From Ethanoligenens sp047722935 (GTDB lineage: Bacteria > Bacillota > Clostridia > Oscillospirales > Ethanoligenentaceae), in contig JBDNZS010000011.1 in the NCBI GenBank assembly GCA_047722935.1, positions 1 through 64,000 on the forward strand: a DNA stretch of 64,000 nt. The letters are read 5' to 3'. Shown piece by piece: positions 7,894 through 15,489 of this stretch. Within the stretch, counting starts at the first letter, position 1. Every line of letters begins with the position of its first letter. Both the position numbers and the translations under genes were made by a program. Below the pieces are notes generated by a model that saw nothing but the letters and a program-made list of their open reading frames with translations, had not been told where the DNA came from and did no database searches.

Positions 7894-8937
7894 TCAAGTA
7901 ATTGGCAATGTAAAACAGAGGGTTGTTCCAACATCCGGTGTACTTTCAGCCCAAATCTTACCGCCGTGATTTTCAATTACTTTTTTGCATATGGAAAGGC
8001 CAAGCCCGGCTCCCCCGAAACTTCTTGAGCGAGATTTTTCAGCGCGGTAAAACTGGTCAAACACATGGGGTAAATCCTCTTGCGATATTCCTGCCCCATT
8101 ATCTGTGATAGAGATTTTTAGGTGATCGCCATCAACATTTGCCTCGATCCATATCGTTCCATCTTTGTTCACATACCTTTTCGCATTACTGATCAGATTA
8201 TCAAAAACCTGCGCAATGCTATTTTCATTGGCATAAAGACGTACCGAAGGATACGGTTTGATAACTTCTAATTGTACCGACTGATCGGTAAATTCGGTTT
8301 CAATAGGATCGATTATGGATTCCAGCAATTCTTTTGAATCACGGATACAAAGTGCCTCTTTGGTGTCGTTTATATCAAGTTGCGCATATTGGAAAAGGCT
8401 TTCTATCAGATTATCAAGACTTTCCGTTTTGTTCTTTATAACGGTGATGTACCTGCTAAACTTTTCTTTGTCATGTATGATACCGTCCTGTAAACCTTCC
8501 ACATAACCCTTAATAGATGACATAGGTGTACGCAAGTCGTGAGAAATACTCGCAATCAGCTCTTTACGGGAACGTTCAAGTGCGGCCTGTTTTTCCAGCG
8601 AAGTTTTAAGCTGTTCCCTCATTGAATCAAAAGCTGCGCACAAATCTCCCATTTCATCATTTTTTTCGTAAGAAAGCGAGAAATCGAAATTGCCACTTAT
8701 GATTTTCTTTGTTGCAGAATTCAATTCGTAGAGCGGCCTTAAAATGCTGGAGGAAACAATCCAGATTAAGACAAGAGCGCAAAGAAAAAATGGGATTGCA
8801 AAGGCCAATAGAATCAACAGGTTCCGAGTATCAGCTAGCATTTCCACTGTATTTGCAGTGCAGAACACCACAAATACAGGAAGAAATATCATGGATAGAA
8901 AGGAAAATATCAACCGCTTCCGAATTCCAACCCTCAT
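7894..8937 (-). CDS. Sensor histidine kinase with HAMP domain
   Basis: Membrane histidine kinase of 347 residues. Two hydrophobic segments (about 9-30 and 39-64) are separated by fewer than ten residues, so there is almost no extracellular sensor; such short-loop kinases usually sense within the membrane or through a partner transporter. HAMP about 64-118, HisKA with the phosphorylated His133 in SHDLRTPMSS, and an ATPase domain with NLISNAKRY, DNGAGI and the GGAGLGLSICKKVI G-box. The start overlaps the response regulator stop (ATGA), so the pair is coupled. The adjacent ABC genes on the same strand suggest response to envelope-active compounds; this is inference. Confidence 0.92.
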   Translation of the reverse strand: MRVGIRKRLIFSFLSMIFLPVFVVFCTANTVEMLADTRNLLILLAFAIPFFLCALVLIWIVSSSILRPLYELNSATKKIISGNFDFSLSYEKNDEMGDLCAAFDSMREQLKTSLEKQAALERSRKELIASISHDLRTPMSSIKGYVEGLQDGIIHDKEKFSRYITVIKNKTESLDNLIESLFQYAQLDINDTKEALCIRDSKELLESIIDPIETEFTDQSVQLEVIKPYPSVRLYANENSIAQVFDNLISNAKRYVNKDGTIWIEANVDGDHLKISITDNGAGISQEDLPHVFDQFYRAEKSRSRSFGGAGLGLSICKKVIENHGGKIWAESTPDVGTTLCFTLPIT

Positions 8938-9635
8938 TTTTCGCAGCCCCCAAACTTATAGCCAACTCCCCGAACGGTTTTAATGAATTTAGGTGCGGAA
9001 ATATCATCTTCTATCTTTTCCCGAATTTTTTTAATGTGAATGGTTACGGTATTTAAGTCCCCATATTCATTGACGCCCCAAACATTCTCATAAATTTGCT
9101 GCCGGGTTAGCACCTGATTAGGGTGCAGGGCCAAGAACCGTAAGGCTTCAAATTCTTTTGCCGTAAAATCAACATAATTTCCGTTTAGCTTTACCGTATA
9201 GGCTTTTAAGTCAATCTCTAAGTTTTGAAATGACCGAACGTCACCTTTGTCGGCGGGCGCGGAAAGCTGATTGTATCGTCTTAGCTGTGCCTTGACCCTC
9301 GCCATAACCTCTCCCGGGCTGAAAGGCTTGACCACATAATCATCAGCGCCCAAGCCCAACCCCAAGATCTTGTCAACCTCGGCTTTCTTCGCACTAAGCA
9401 TGATAATCGGAATAGCGGATTCGGCCCTTATGGTTCTGCACACTTCCATGCCGTCCAAGCCCGGCAGCATAATATCCAAGACGATAAGCTGTGGTTGATA
9501 TTCCCTGAACAGTTTAAGGCATTCCTTTCCATCGGTGCTGATGATTACATCATATTGCTCGGCTTCAAGGTAATCCTTAATGAGTTCGGCTATTTCAAGC
9601 TCGTCATCTACGACCATGATTTTAATGTTTTGCAT
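8934..9635 (-). CDS. OmpR/PhoB-family response regulator
   Basis: 233 residues: receiver domain 1-120 with acidic pair Asp10/Asp11, phospho-acceptor Asp54 in VLDIMLPG, switch residues MLSAK, and the K-P-F motif (VVKPFSPGE); then a winged-helix Trans_reg_C domain (about 135-230) with NGNYVDFTAKEFEALRFL and the typical ending KIREKIE ... VRGVGYKFG. ATG has GGAGGG upstream. It is transcribed with the kinase and would activate or repress local promoters, most plausibly that of the neighbouring ABC transporter. Confidence 0.95.
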   Translation of the reverse strand: MQNIKIMVVDDELEIAELIKDYLEAEQYDVIISTDGKECLKLFREYQPQLIVLDIMLPGLDGMEVCRTIRAESAIPIIMLSAKKAEVDKILGLGLGADDYVVKPFSPGEVMARVKAQLRRYNQLSAPADKGDVRSFQNLEIDLKAYTVKLNGNYVDFTAKEFEALRFLALHPNQVLTRQQIYENVWGVNEYGDLNTVTIHIKKIREKIEDDISAPKFIKTVRGVGYKFGGCEK

Positions 9636-9657
9636 ATCAATCCCTCCTTCATCGTCT

Positions 9658-9663
9658 ATTATA
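9658..9663 (-). promoter_or_regulatory. Probable -10 box for the two-component operon
   Basis: TATAAT on the minus strand, 23 bases before the regulator start; no strong -35 hexamer is visible at 16-18 bp, as often seen in activator-dependent promoters. Confidence 0.45.
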
Positions 9664-9708
9664 ACATCAGAGAAAAATGTAACCCCCTACTGTTTGATTT
9701 ATCGCTTC

Positions 9709-10461
9709 TTAGCTATCTCGCCGTATAAGAGCGATCCAATAAGTGAGCGCCCACAATAATGCCCAACACAAAAGCGCAATGAGAGCAATTTGCGCCGGAA
9801 GCTCGGTTACATCGTAGGCAGGCGTTCCCACCAGCCTCATACTTGCCTGATCCGGCAAGAAACGCAAACCTTCCGGCCATTGTAAAATGCCCGTAGCAAC
9901 AAATATTGGAATCATAATCAAAATTGCCAATGGTGCAATCGTGCTGCGCAAGAATCCAGCCAATCCGAAGGCGATGAAAGACATCAGCAAGTAAACAGTA
10001 ACCCACCGGCTGAGGTCTACCATAAGAGTTCCCACACTTAGCCCATCTGAAATACCAATAATCAAACGCGAAGGAATGAGTGCGACGACAATGGCTGCGA
10101 GTACAGCAATAACCATTGCTATAAACTTGCCTATCATCAGTATTTGACGATTTGGAATTGCTGTGAGCGTCATACGGAATTGTCCGTCTTTGTACTCACT
10201 GCTTGCCGCGATAACGGGCAGCACGAGGAAAGCGTAGATAGGGAAAAACATGACCGCCCCGAAGTCGGAAAGCGTTGCAGGCCCTTGATTGGAAGCGGTA
10301 TAGAACAAGATGCCAGTTGCGTCAATGACTGCAAAGCCAAGGTTGATAAACATCGTAATTGCAAGCGCAACAACAACCGTCGGATGCGAGATGATTTTGG
10401 TTATCTCTGCGGCAACAACATCCCGGATACGGATTCCTTTATGTTGTATACTCGCATTCAT
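9709..10461 (-). CDS. ABC-2 type transporter permease
   Basis: Membrane permease of 250 residues with about six hydrophobic segments (for example SHPTVVVALAITMFINLGF near the N-terminus and a final segment before YWIALIRRDS). It is an ABC2-membrane family protein like the lantibiotic-immunity and NatB-type permeases. ATG at 10461 overlaps the previous gene's stop as ATGA and is preceded by GGAGGG; an upstream in-frame extension lies inside that gene and is rejected. It forms a transporter with the ATPase at 11255-11989 and the sister permease. The substrate is unknown; antimicrobial peptide export is plausible from the linked two-component system. Confidence 0.88.
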   Translation of the reverse strand: MNASIQHKGIRIRDVVAAEITKIISHPTVVVALAITMFINLGFAVIDATGILFYTASNQGPATLSDFGAVMFFPIYAFLVLPVIAASSEYKDGQFRMTLTAIPNRQILMIGKFIAMVIAVLAAIVVALIPSRLIIGISDGLSVGTLMVDLSRWVTVYLLMSFIAFGLAGFLRSTIAPLAILIMIPIFVATGILQWPEGLRFLPDQASMRLVGTPAYDVTELPAQIALIALLCWALLWALTYWIALIRRDS

Positions 10462-11261
10462 CGCGCATCCCTCCGCTGAATCGTAATCATAGAAACAATG
10501 AACATTAACACAACCCATCCGGCCAGCACCAATCCCCCGATTGCAGGACTTGAGCTGAATGATGGGCCGGGAATACCGGTGTCAGATTGCAACAGAAAGT
10601 TCCGTGCGGCACTGATTGGCGTCAATGCGTCCAAAGCCGGTATGAATGAAGCAAATACTTGAGAGATCGTCACGACGATAAATCCTCCCATTACCAATAT
10701 GCCATTTAACGTGCGTCTGGTAACAAGGGTAATCCCAAGCGTTAACAATGTAATCGCTATAATAAATAATATTCCGCCTGCTATCTGCATCAGTGCTTCT
10801 GGCCTCCATATGAGATTCGGTTGCCAGCTTTTCACAGCAAGGTATGTGGAAAAGAGGGTCATGGCTGCAAAGATCAATCCAATGATTAACGAATAAAGCG
10901 CGGTTGCAATCGTCTTTCCGATGACAAACCGAGTTCTGGAAGGTACAGCCAGAACGCTTAATCCAAGCTGTCCCGTTCGGAATTCAGCGCCAGCAATCAC
11001 CGCGCCAAGTATAGGGAAAAATATACCCGGATTAAAAATAACAGCACCCATTGTTGAGAAAAAGTCAAGCTCCGCATCAACCGGCCTTCCATACCACCAG
11101 TGCATACCATTCGCATCTAAAGTTTTTAAGGATTCGGCAATTAAATTCATGGATTGATATTGAAATAATAAGCCAATGACAAGGAGAATCCCTGTGACGA
11201 TCCATACACTTGGCAAAGTAATGATCTTTGTAAGCTCGGAACGAATGGTCTTAATCACCAA
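10458..11261 (-). CDS. ABC-2 type transporter permease
   Basis: A 267-residue permease with an N-terminal cytoplasmic start (IRSELTKIITLPSVW), a first membrane helix, an extracellular stretch of about 50 residues rich in aromatic and acidic residues, then five more hydrophobic segments and a short basic end. It is homologous in plan to the permease that follows (both begin with [SA]E[LI]TKII), suggesting gene duplication and a heterodimeric channel. The ATPase gene overlaps it by seven bases and the second permease by four, so the three form a tight operon of ATPase-permease-permease, as in LanFEG-type immunity transporters. Confidence 0.88.
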   Translation of the reverse strand: MVIKTIRSELTKIITLPSVWIVTGILLVIGLLFQYQSMNLIAESLKTLDANGMHWWYGRPVDAELDFFSTMGAVIFNPGIFFPILGAVIAGAEFRTGQLGLSVLAVPSRTRFVIGKTIATALYSLIIGLIFAAMTLFSTYLAVKSWQPNLIWRPEALMQIAGGILFIIAITLLTLGITLVTRRTLNGILVMGGFIVVTISQVFASFIPALDALTPISAARNFLLQSDTGIPGPSFSSSPAIGGLVLAGWVVLMFIVSMITIQRRDAR

Positions 11262-11989
11262 CTCTCGCCTCCTTTGATACCTGTCAACCCAAAGAATGCT
11301 TCTTCTAATGAAGAATATCCGCTGATGACATCCTCCAAAGTGCCGGAAGTGATGATTTTCCCTTTATTGATAATGACAATATCATCAACAATCTTGGCTG
11401 TCTCATCCATAAGGTGACTGGATAACAGCACCGTATTTCCGTTTTCCGCGTATTTGCGCAGAAAACCTCTGACTGTCCTTATACCTTCAGGGTCCAGTCC
11501 ATTGACAGGTTCATCCAATATGAGGATGCGCGGCTCACCAAGCAGCGCCGCCGCCAGTCCTAAACGTTGCTTCATTCCTAAAGAATATTTACGCACTCGT
11601 ATTTTTGCAGCACTGGTGAGGCCGACTGTTTCCAATACCTCATCAATGCGTTGTTTCGGAATCCGGTTGGATTGAGCGATCCAGCGAAGATGGTCAATCC
11701 CTCGGCGCTCTGGAATAGCAGATGCGCCGTCTATCATAGCGCCAACAGTCCGCAAAGGCTGAGTATGCTCGACATACGGTTTCCCCTCAATAAGAGTTGT
11801 TCCGCTGGTCGGGCGATCAAGGCCCAGCAGAATGCGAAGGGTAGTAGATTTACCGGCTCCGTTAGGCCCTAAAAAGCCAGTTACCCTGCCTGGGCGTGCG
11901 GCGAAAGACACATTTTCAACCGCTGTCTTACTACCATATTTTTTGGTTACATTGTCTATTAAGATAGTCGCTGTGTTTTTTGCAAGCAT
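11255..11989 (-). CDS. ABC transporter ATP-binding protein
   Basis: A 244-residue ATPase with Walker A GPNGAGKST, signature YSLGMKQRLGLA, Walker B LILDEPVNGLDPEG and the switch His in LLSSHLMDE. It belongs to the bacitracin/lantibiotic-type (BcrA-like) ATPases that power ABC-2 permeases. ATG at 11989, preceded by AAAGGG, is chosen; a TTG ten codons upstream (12019) with AAAGGATGG is a fair alternative. It is the first gene of the ATPase-permease-permease set. The gap 12020-12127 is AT-rich and may hold a promoter. Confidence 0.93.
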   Translation of the reverse strand: MLAKNTATILIDNVTKKYGSKTAVENVSFAARPGRVTGFLGPNGAGKSTTLRILLGLDRPTSGTTLIEGKPYVEHTQPLRTVGAMIDGASAIPERRGIDHLRWIAQSNRIPKQRIDEVLETVGLTSAAKIRVRKYSLGMKQRLGLAAALLGEPRILILDEPVNGLDPEGIRTVRGFLRKYAENGNTVLLSSHLMDETAKIVDDIVIINKGKIITSGTLEDVISGYSSLEEAFFGLTGIKGGESW

Positions 11990-12127
11990 ATGTTTTCCCT
12001 TTCTTTGGCGTATAAGCAATTTACCATCCTTTCTTAATTATCAATCCTAAGAATAAAGTAGCGCATTTGAAAAAATAAACTGGCGATAGTATTTTAATTA
12101 AAATTTGATAAACATCAATCCTTTCAT

Positions 12128-12895
12128 TCATATATCCTTCTTACGGAATTTCCATATAGCTAATGCAGCAGACAGCAAAACCCAGAATCCGAGGACAACG
12201 AACGCCGCTAAAATTCCTGTGTATTCTATACTGCCTTTCTGCGCCATTCCTGAAAGCGTGTGGATAGCCGATGCGGGCAAAGTTGGTATAACCATATTCT
12301 GTAGCATCTTAGGGAAAAGCTTTGCAATGGCCGGTAGAAACAAGACAATAAGCGGCATTATGATTCCGGCTGCCGTATTTCTTGCGGAAAATGTTGCGCA
12401 GACTGTGAGCAATACATAAAAGGGCGGCATAACAATACTTCCGGCGGCAAGCTGCCACACCTCTGATAAAGCAGGCATCTGTTTGTGGACGGCTGATACA
12501 AGGAGCTGTCCGTCAAAAAAAGCAACAAGGGCTACAATAATTCCAATCACTAGAGAAACAAGGCATAACATGAGCGCTTTTGCAATGAAATAGCGGCTTC
12601 TTGCTGGGGTCGCCGCAAGATATGACTGTATGGTTTTCCCTTGAAACTCCCGCCCAATCTGAATCGCTACAAAAAGCAGAAGTAGAATTGTAACAACATC
12701 CACCCCAAGCATATTTGCTCCAATAATAGACATAGGGTCAAGTTCAAACAAAGACCTGTCTTGTGTTACCTGTGTCGTTAAAGCGAATATAAGCCCCATA
12801 AGTATGCTGGATATTGTCGCGAGAATTAGATACAGCCGAGAAGATTTAGGAAACCATATCTTTTTCCACTCTGCGCTAATGGATTTCATCATCAT
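12128..12895 (-). CDS. ABC-2 type transporter permease (MerR-linked)
   Basis: A 255-residue membrane protein with about six hydrophobic helices. It begins ISAEWKKIWFPKSSRLYL, an N-terminal layout shared with ABC-2 export permeases, and ends with a charged IWKFRKKD tail. ATG follows GGGAGGAGTTGAA and overlaps the stop of the ATPase gene, so it is coupled to it. With that ATPase it forms the second exporter of the cluster, under the MerR-type promoter at 14646-14676. The substrate is unknown. Confidence 0.87.
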   Translation of the reverse strand: MMMKSISAEWKKIWFPKSSRLYLILATISSILMGLIFALTTQVTQDRSLFELDPMSIIGANMLGVDVVTILLLLFVAIQIGREFQGKTIQSYLAATPARSRYFIAKALMLCLVSLVIGIIVALVAFFDGQLLVSAVHKQMPALSEVWQLAAGSIVMPPFYVLLTVCATFSARNTAAGIIMPLIVLFLPAIAKLFPKMLQNMVIPTLPASAIHTLSGMAQKGSIEYTGILAAFVVLGFWVLLSAALAIWKFRKKDI

Positions 12896-13824
12896 TTCAA
12901 CTCCTCCCTGTCTGGACGAAGATTAGTCCCCTTGTACTCCGTTTTTCCCTCCACCAATTCGGTGAAAAGCTGTTCCAAAGATGGCTGATGGGTTACCAAT
13001 TCATAAATACGGAGTTCATTCGCAAAGGCAATATCCCCAATGCGTCTCGCATTCATTTTTCTTACTCGGAGAATCTCGGGTTCCACCATATCCACCCGCG
13101 CACCGCTCGTTATCAATATTTCCCGCAGCTTAGAGGTGTCGTTTGACTGCACCTGCACATAGGAATTCAAGCTTCTTGCCTGCATTTCGTCCATGCTCAT
13201 ATCAGCAATCAACTCGCCACGCGCAAGCACGATAATTCTGTCGGCTATTTCTTGAACTTCGCTCAGTAGATGGCTTGAAATAAGAACAGCCTTCCCTTGT
13301 TTTGCCAAATCCCTGAGAAGTGTGCGGAGCCAATGAATACCCTCCACATCTAAGCCGTTGAAAGGTTCATCCATCATAACCGTTTCAGGATCGCCTATAA
13401 GGGCAGCGGCGATACCAACCCTTTGCCTCATACCAAAAGAGAATTCGCCGATTTTCTTATTCGCAACCTCCTTCAAACCCACAATAGTAAGCATATCATC
13501 AACTTTGCCATGGACGACCCCGGAGGCGGTTGTTAAAATCTCCAGATGTTGTCTTGGAGTCAGCCGGGATTCTATTGCGTTGACGTCCACCATTGCCCCA
13601 ATCTTTTTCAAAGGCGCGTCCAGCGCGGCGTAGGATTTTCCGTCAACTGTAACACGTCCAGCGGTGGGTGCGGCCAAATTCAGAATCATTCGCATGGTTG
13701 TCGTTTTGCCGGCTCCGTTGGGGCCGAGAAAACCAGTAACTACGCCCGGATGAACTTGGAAACTGATGTTATTTACCGCCACTTTATCAGTGTATTTCTT
13801 TGTCAGGCTCGTTAGTTGTATCAT
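12892..13824 (-). CDS. ABC transporter ATP-binding protein (MerR-linked)
   Basis: A 310-residue ATPase: Walker A GPNGAGKTT, signature FSFGMRQRVGIA, Walker B VMMDEPFNGLD, switch His in LISSHLLSE, plus a C-terminal extension of about 80 residues typical of drug/bacteriocin-export ATPases. ATG at 13824 is chosen because AAGGAGGGA lies eight bases upstream; the ATG two codons earlier is too close to that site, and the longer frame runs into the regulator. It overlaps the merR-type gene by 38 bases, so regulator, ATPase and permease are one operon. Confidence 0.93.
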   Translation of the reverse strand: MIQLTSLTKKYTDKVAVNNISFQVHPGVVTGFLGPNGAGKTTTMRMILNLAAPTAGRVTVDGKSYAALDAPLKKIGAMVDVNAIESRLTPRQHLEILTTASGVVHGKVDDMLTIVGLKEVANKKIGEFSFGMRQRVGIAAALIGDPETVMMDEPFNGLDVEGIHWLRTLLRDLAKQGKAVLISSHLLSEVQEIADRIIVLARGELIADMSMDEMQARSLNSYVQVQSNDTSKLREILITSGARVDMVEPEILRVRKMNARRIGDIAFANELRIYELVTHQPSLEQLFTELVEGKTEYKGTNLRPDREELK

Positions 13825-14626
13825 CTTCATTCCCTCCTTCTGTACCACTTTCAGCCGTGTCAGGGGATAAACCGCTTTTGACAGAAAATATACCAAGAGC
13901 GTTTTCCATAAAGCGGCTGGCAGAATTCATCATTTCTTCGTTTTTTGTTACCATTTGATCTTCCAGATGAAGTTCGGATAATTGCTTAATAAGCTCCATA
14001 TCTCCACCTGTAAAAGATAAAATTGTATCCCACCACCGCTTTGCCAAATCTTGCGCAGTAATGCTATCCGGCGGTATATTCTCGTGAATCAAAATCGTCG
14101 CTTCAATTAAAATCTCTTTCCATTTGTGGTAGAACATTTGAATTGGTTCAACATCTTGAAATTGTGGGGAAAGCACTTCCTGCTGTTTCTTTGTCAGCAT
14201 TTGGGGTGCTTGAGAGAATATATCGTCCCCAGGCAAGGCGCTAAGAAACTTGAGCAATACAGCAAACGGCGGTTCCTTGCCTGCTTCAATCATGTCGGAC
14301 ATGATACCGATTGTTGCAAATGAAGTATGCAAATGCTCCATTCTTTGAAGTAATAATAACCCCTGTTTTTTGAACATTTCCAATAACTCGTTTTTATTGG
14401 GTTGAAGTAATATCTGCTCTTTAATTTGATCTAGCGAGAAGTCAAGCGACTTATAAAATACAATCTGTTCAAGCCGGATTAAATCGTCTTGCGTATAGTA
14501 TCGGCGTCCACCGTCCGTCCTTCCCGAAGAATGCAGCAATCCAATATTATCATAATGCTGGATTGTACGAATCGTCAGACCCGCAGCAGCGGCAATTTCA
14601 CCACTTGTATATCTCTTTTCACTCAT
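13787..14626 (-). CDS. MerR-family transcriptional regulator of ABC exporter operon
   Basis: A 279-residue regulator. The N-terminal MerR winged helix (YTSGEIAAAAGLTIRTIQHYD, then GRRYYTQDDLIRLEQI) is followed by the dimerisation helix and a C-terminal effector-binding part of about 170 residues with a TipAS-like helical character (W-x-x-I-L ... KRWWDTILSFTGGD). Effector domains of this kind bind drugs or peptides. Its gene overlaps the ATPase downstream, and the promoter in front has the 19-bp spacer expected of MerR-controlled promoters, so it probably regulates itself and the exporter in response to the exported compound. Confidence 0.9.
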   Translation of the reverse strand: MSEKRYTSGEIAAAAGLTIRTIQHYDNIGLLHSSGRTDGGRRYYTQDDLIRLEQIVFYKSLDFSLDQIKEQILLQPNKNELLEMFKKQGLLLLQRMEHLHTSFATIGIMSDMIEAGKEPPFAVLLKFLSALPGDDIFSQAPQMLTKKQQEVLSPQFQDVEPIQMFYHKWKEILIEATILIHENIPPDSITAQDLAKRWWDTILSFTGGDMELIKQLSELHLEDQMVTKNEEMMNSASRFMENALGIFSVKSGLSPDTAESGTEGGNEDDTTNEPDKEIH

Positions 14627-14645
14627 ACTGCTCCCCCCTAAATTA

Positions 14646-14676
14646 AGTATAATTCATTACGTAACGTAATGAGCAA
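14646..14676 (-). promoter_or_regulatory. MerR-type promoter with 19-bp spacer and operator
   Basis: On the minus strand: -35 TTGCTC (14671-14676), 19-bp spacer, -10 TATACT (14646-14651). The spacer carries the dyad CATTACGT-A-ACGTAATG (14655-14671), perfect 8-bp arms around one base. An overlong spacer with a centred palindrome is the hallmark of MerR-activated promoters. It precedes the merR-ABC operon. Confidence 0.8.
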
Positions 14677-14879
14677 GAGAAGCTTTTATAATATTACACT
14701 GTTTGGGTAAACCCAGCAAGGATGCGAACACAAAATCGAAGGCAAACAGGAGAAGGAACAATAATCCCTTGTCCTGTTTCCACACTCAGAGGCCGAATCA
14801 GGATATTAAACATCGCATATCAGGACATGTGTACTCGTTTAGCTTTTTGAATGAGACTTGTAAAATGATATAGGGTGAT

Positions 14880-15236
14880 ATGATAATGCACAGAGAAGAT
14901 AAATTCGACTTTTCGGCTTTCGGGCAGGCCATAAAGAATGCGCGGGAGAACAAAGGATGGACACGCGAACAGTTGGCGCAGGAAGTAGACCTTGCGCCCC
15001 GTTATATCATGTCCATTGAAAACAAAGGGCAGCATCCAAGCTTTCAGGTTTTCTATGAGCTTGTCACCTTGTTTAACATATCGGTAGACCAATACTTTTT
15101 TCCAGATGCCGATGCAGAAAAAACAACGCGCCGCCGACAGCTCGACAGTCAGCTTGACGGGCTAGAGGAGCCGGATTTAATCATTATGGCGGCTACCGCA
15201 AAAGGAATACAGGAAGCCAAAAGAACGGAGGAATAA
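14880..15236 (+). CDS. XRE-family helix-turn-helix regulator
   Basis: A 118-residue protein with an N-terminal XRE/Cro helix-turn-helix (about 12-68: FGQAIKNARENKGWTREQLA, then PRYIMSIENKGQHPS) and a short acidic-basic tail. Regulators of this size are common near the mobilisation region of Tn1549-like elements. The start is ATG at 14880, or two codons later, which sits better behind AGGGTG. It is on the plus strand, alone between the MerR operon and the restriction cassette. The 14677-14879 gap shows only its own upstream region. Confidence 0.88.
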   Translation: MIMHREDKFDFSAFGQAIKNARENKGWTREQLAQEVDLAPRYIMSIENKGQHPSFQVFYELVTLFNISVDQYFFPDADAEKTTRRRQLDSQLDGLEEPDLIIMAATAKGIQEAKRTEE

Positions 15237-15300
15237 CAGACCTCCGTTTTGCCTGTCATGTCTAATTTTCGGATAGTCGGAAATGGGGCGAACAAAAACC

Positions 15301-15444
15301 GGCAAGCAATGCTTTATGGTACCCATAAAGCTCATCGGACGATTTCCGCTTCTGCGGAAACCGTCCGATTGCTTGTTGAGGGCAGCGCCCCCAAACCCCT
15401 TTGATCGCACAATGAATTGTGCGGCTGCGCGTCCTTACGGACGC
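15301..15444. other. Hairpin-rich region, candidate oriT
   Basis: Four perfect or near-perfect inverted repeats in 135 bases: GCTTTATGG/CCATAAAGC (15311-15331), TCGGACG-TTTCCGC with its complement (15335-15368, one mismatch), GCACAAT/ATTGTGC (15407-15422) and GCGTCC/GGACGC (15429-15444). Such clusters occur at transfer origins near the mobC/relaxase genes of related elements. Here the relaxase is 6.6 kb away with the restriction cassette between, so the assignment is tentative. Confidence 0.35.
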
Positions 15445-15447
15445 TAA

Positions 15448-15483
15448 AAAGAGAGTTCAAAAATTATACCTGCTCTCTTTTTT
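15448..15483. terminator. Bidirectional terminator between XRE gene and hsdR
   Basis: AAGAGAG (15449-15455) pairs with CTCTCTT (15473-15479). T runs follow on both strands (TTTTTTG on plus, TTTTT on minus), so it can end both the XRE transcript and the hsdMSR transcript. Confidence 0.7.
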
Positions 15484-15489
15484 GTTTTA

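Noticed and set aside
7894..9635. AgrC/AgrA for the agrBD genes
   Set aside because: The kinase is HAMP/HisKA type and the regulator OmpR type with winged helix, not AgrC/LytTR; they also lie 7 kb away on the other strand.
9709..11989. Naming the ATPase-permease-permease set as lantibiotic immunity lanFEG
   Set aside because: Gene order fits, but no lantibiotic biosynthesis genes are present and sequence alone does not give the substrate.
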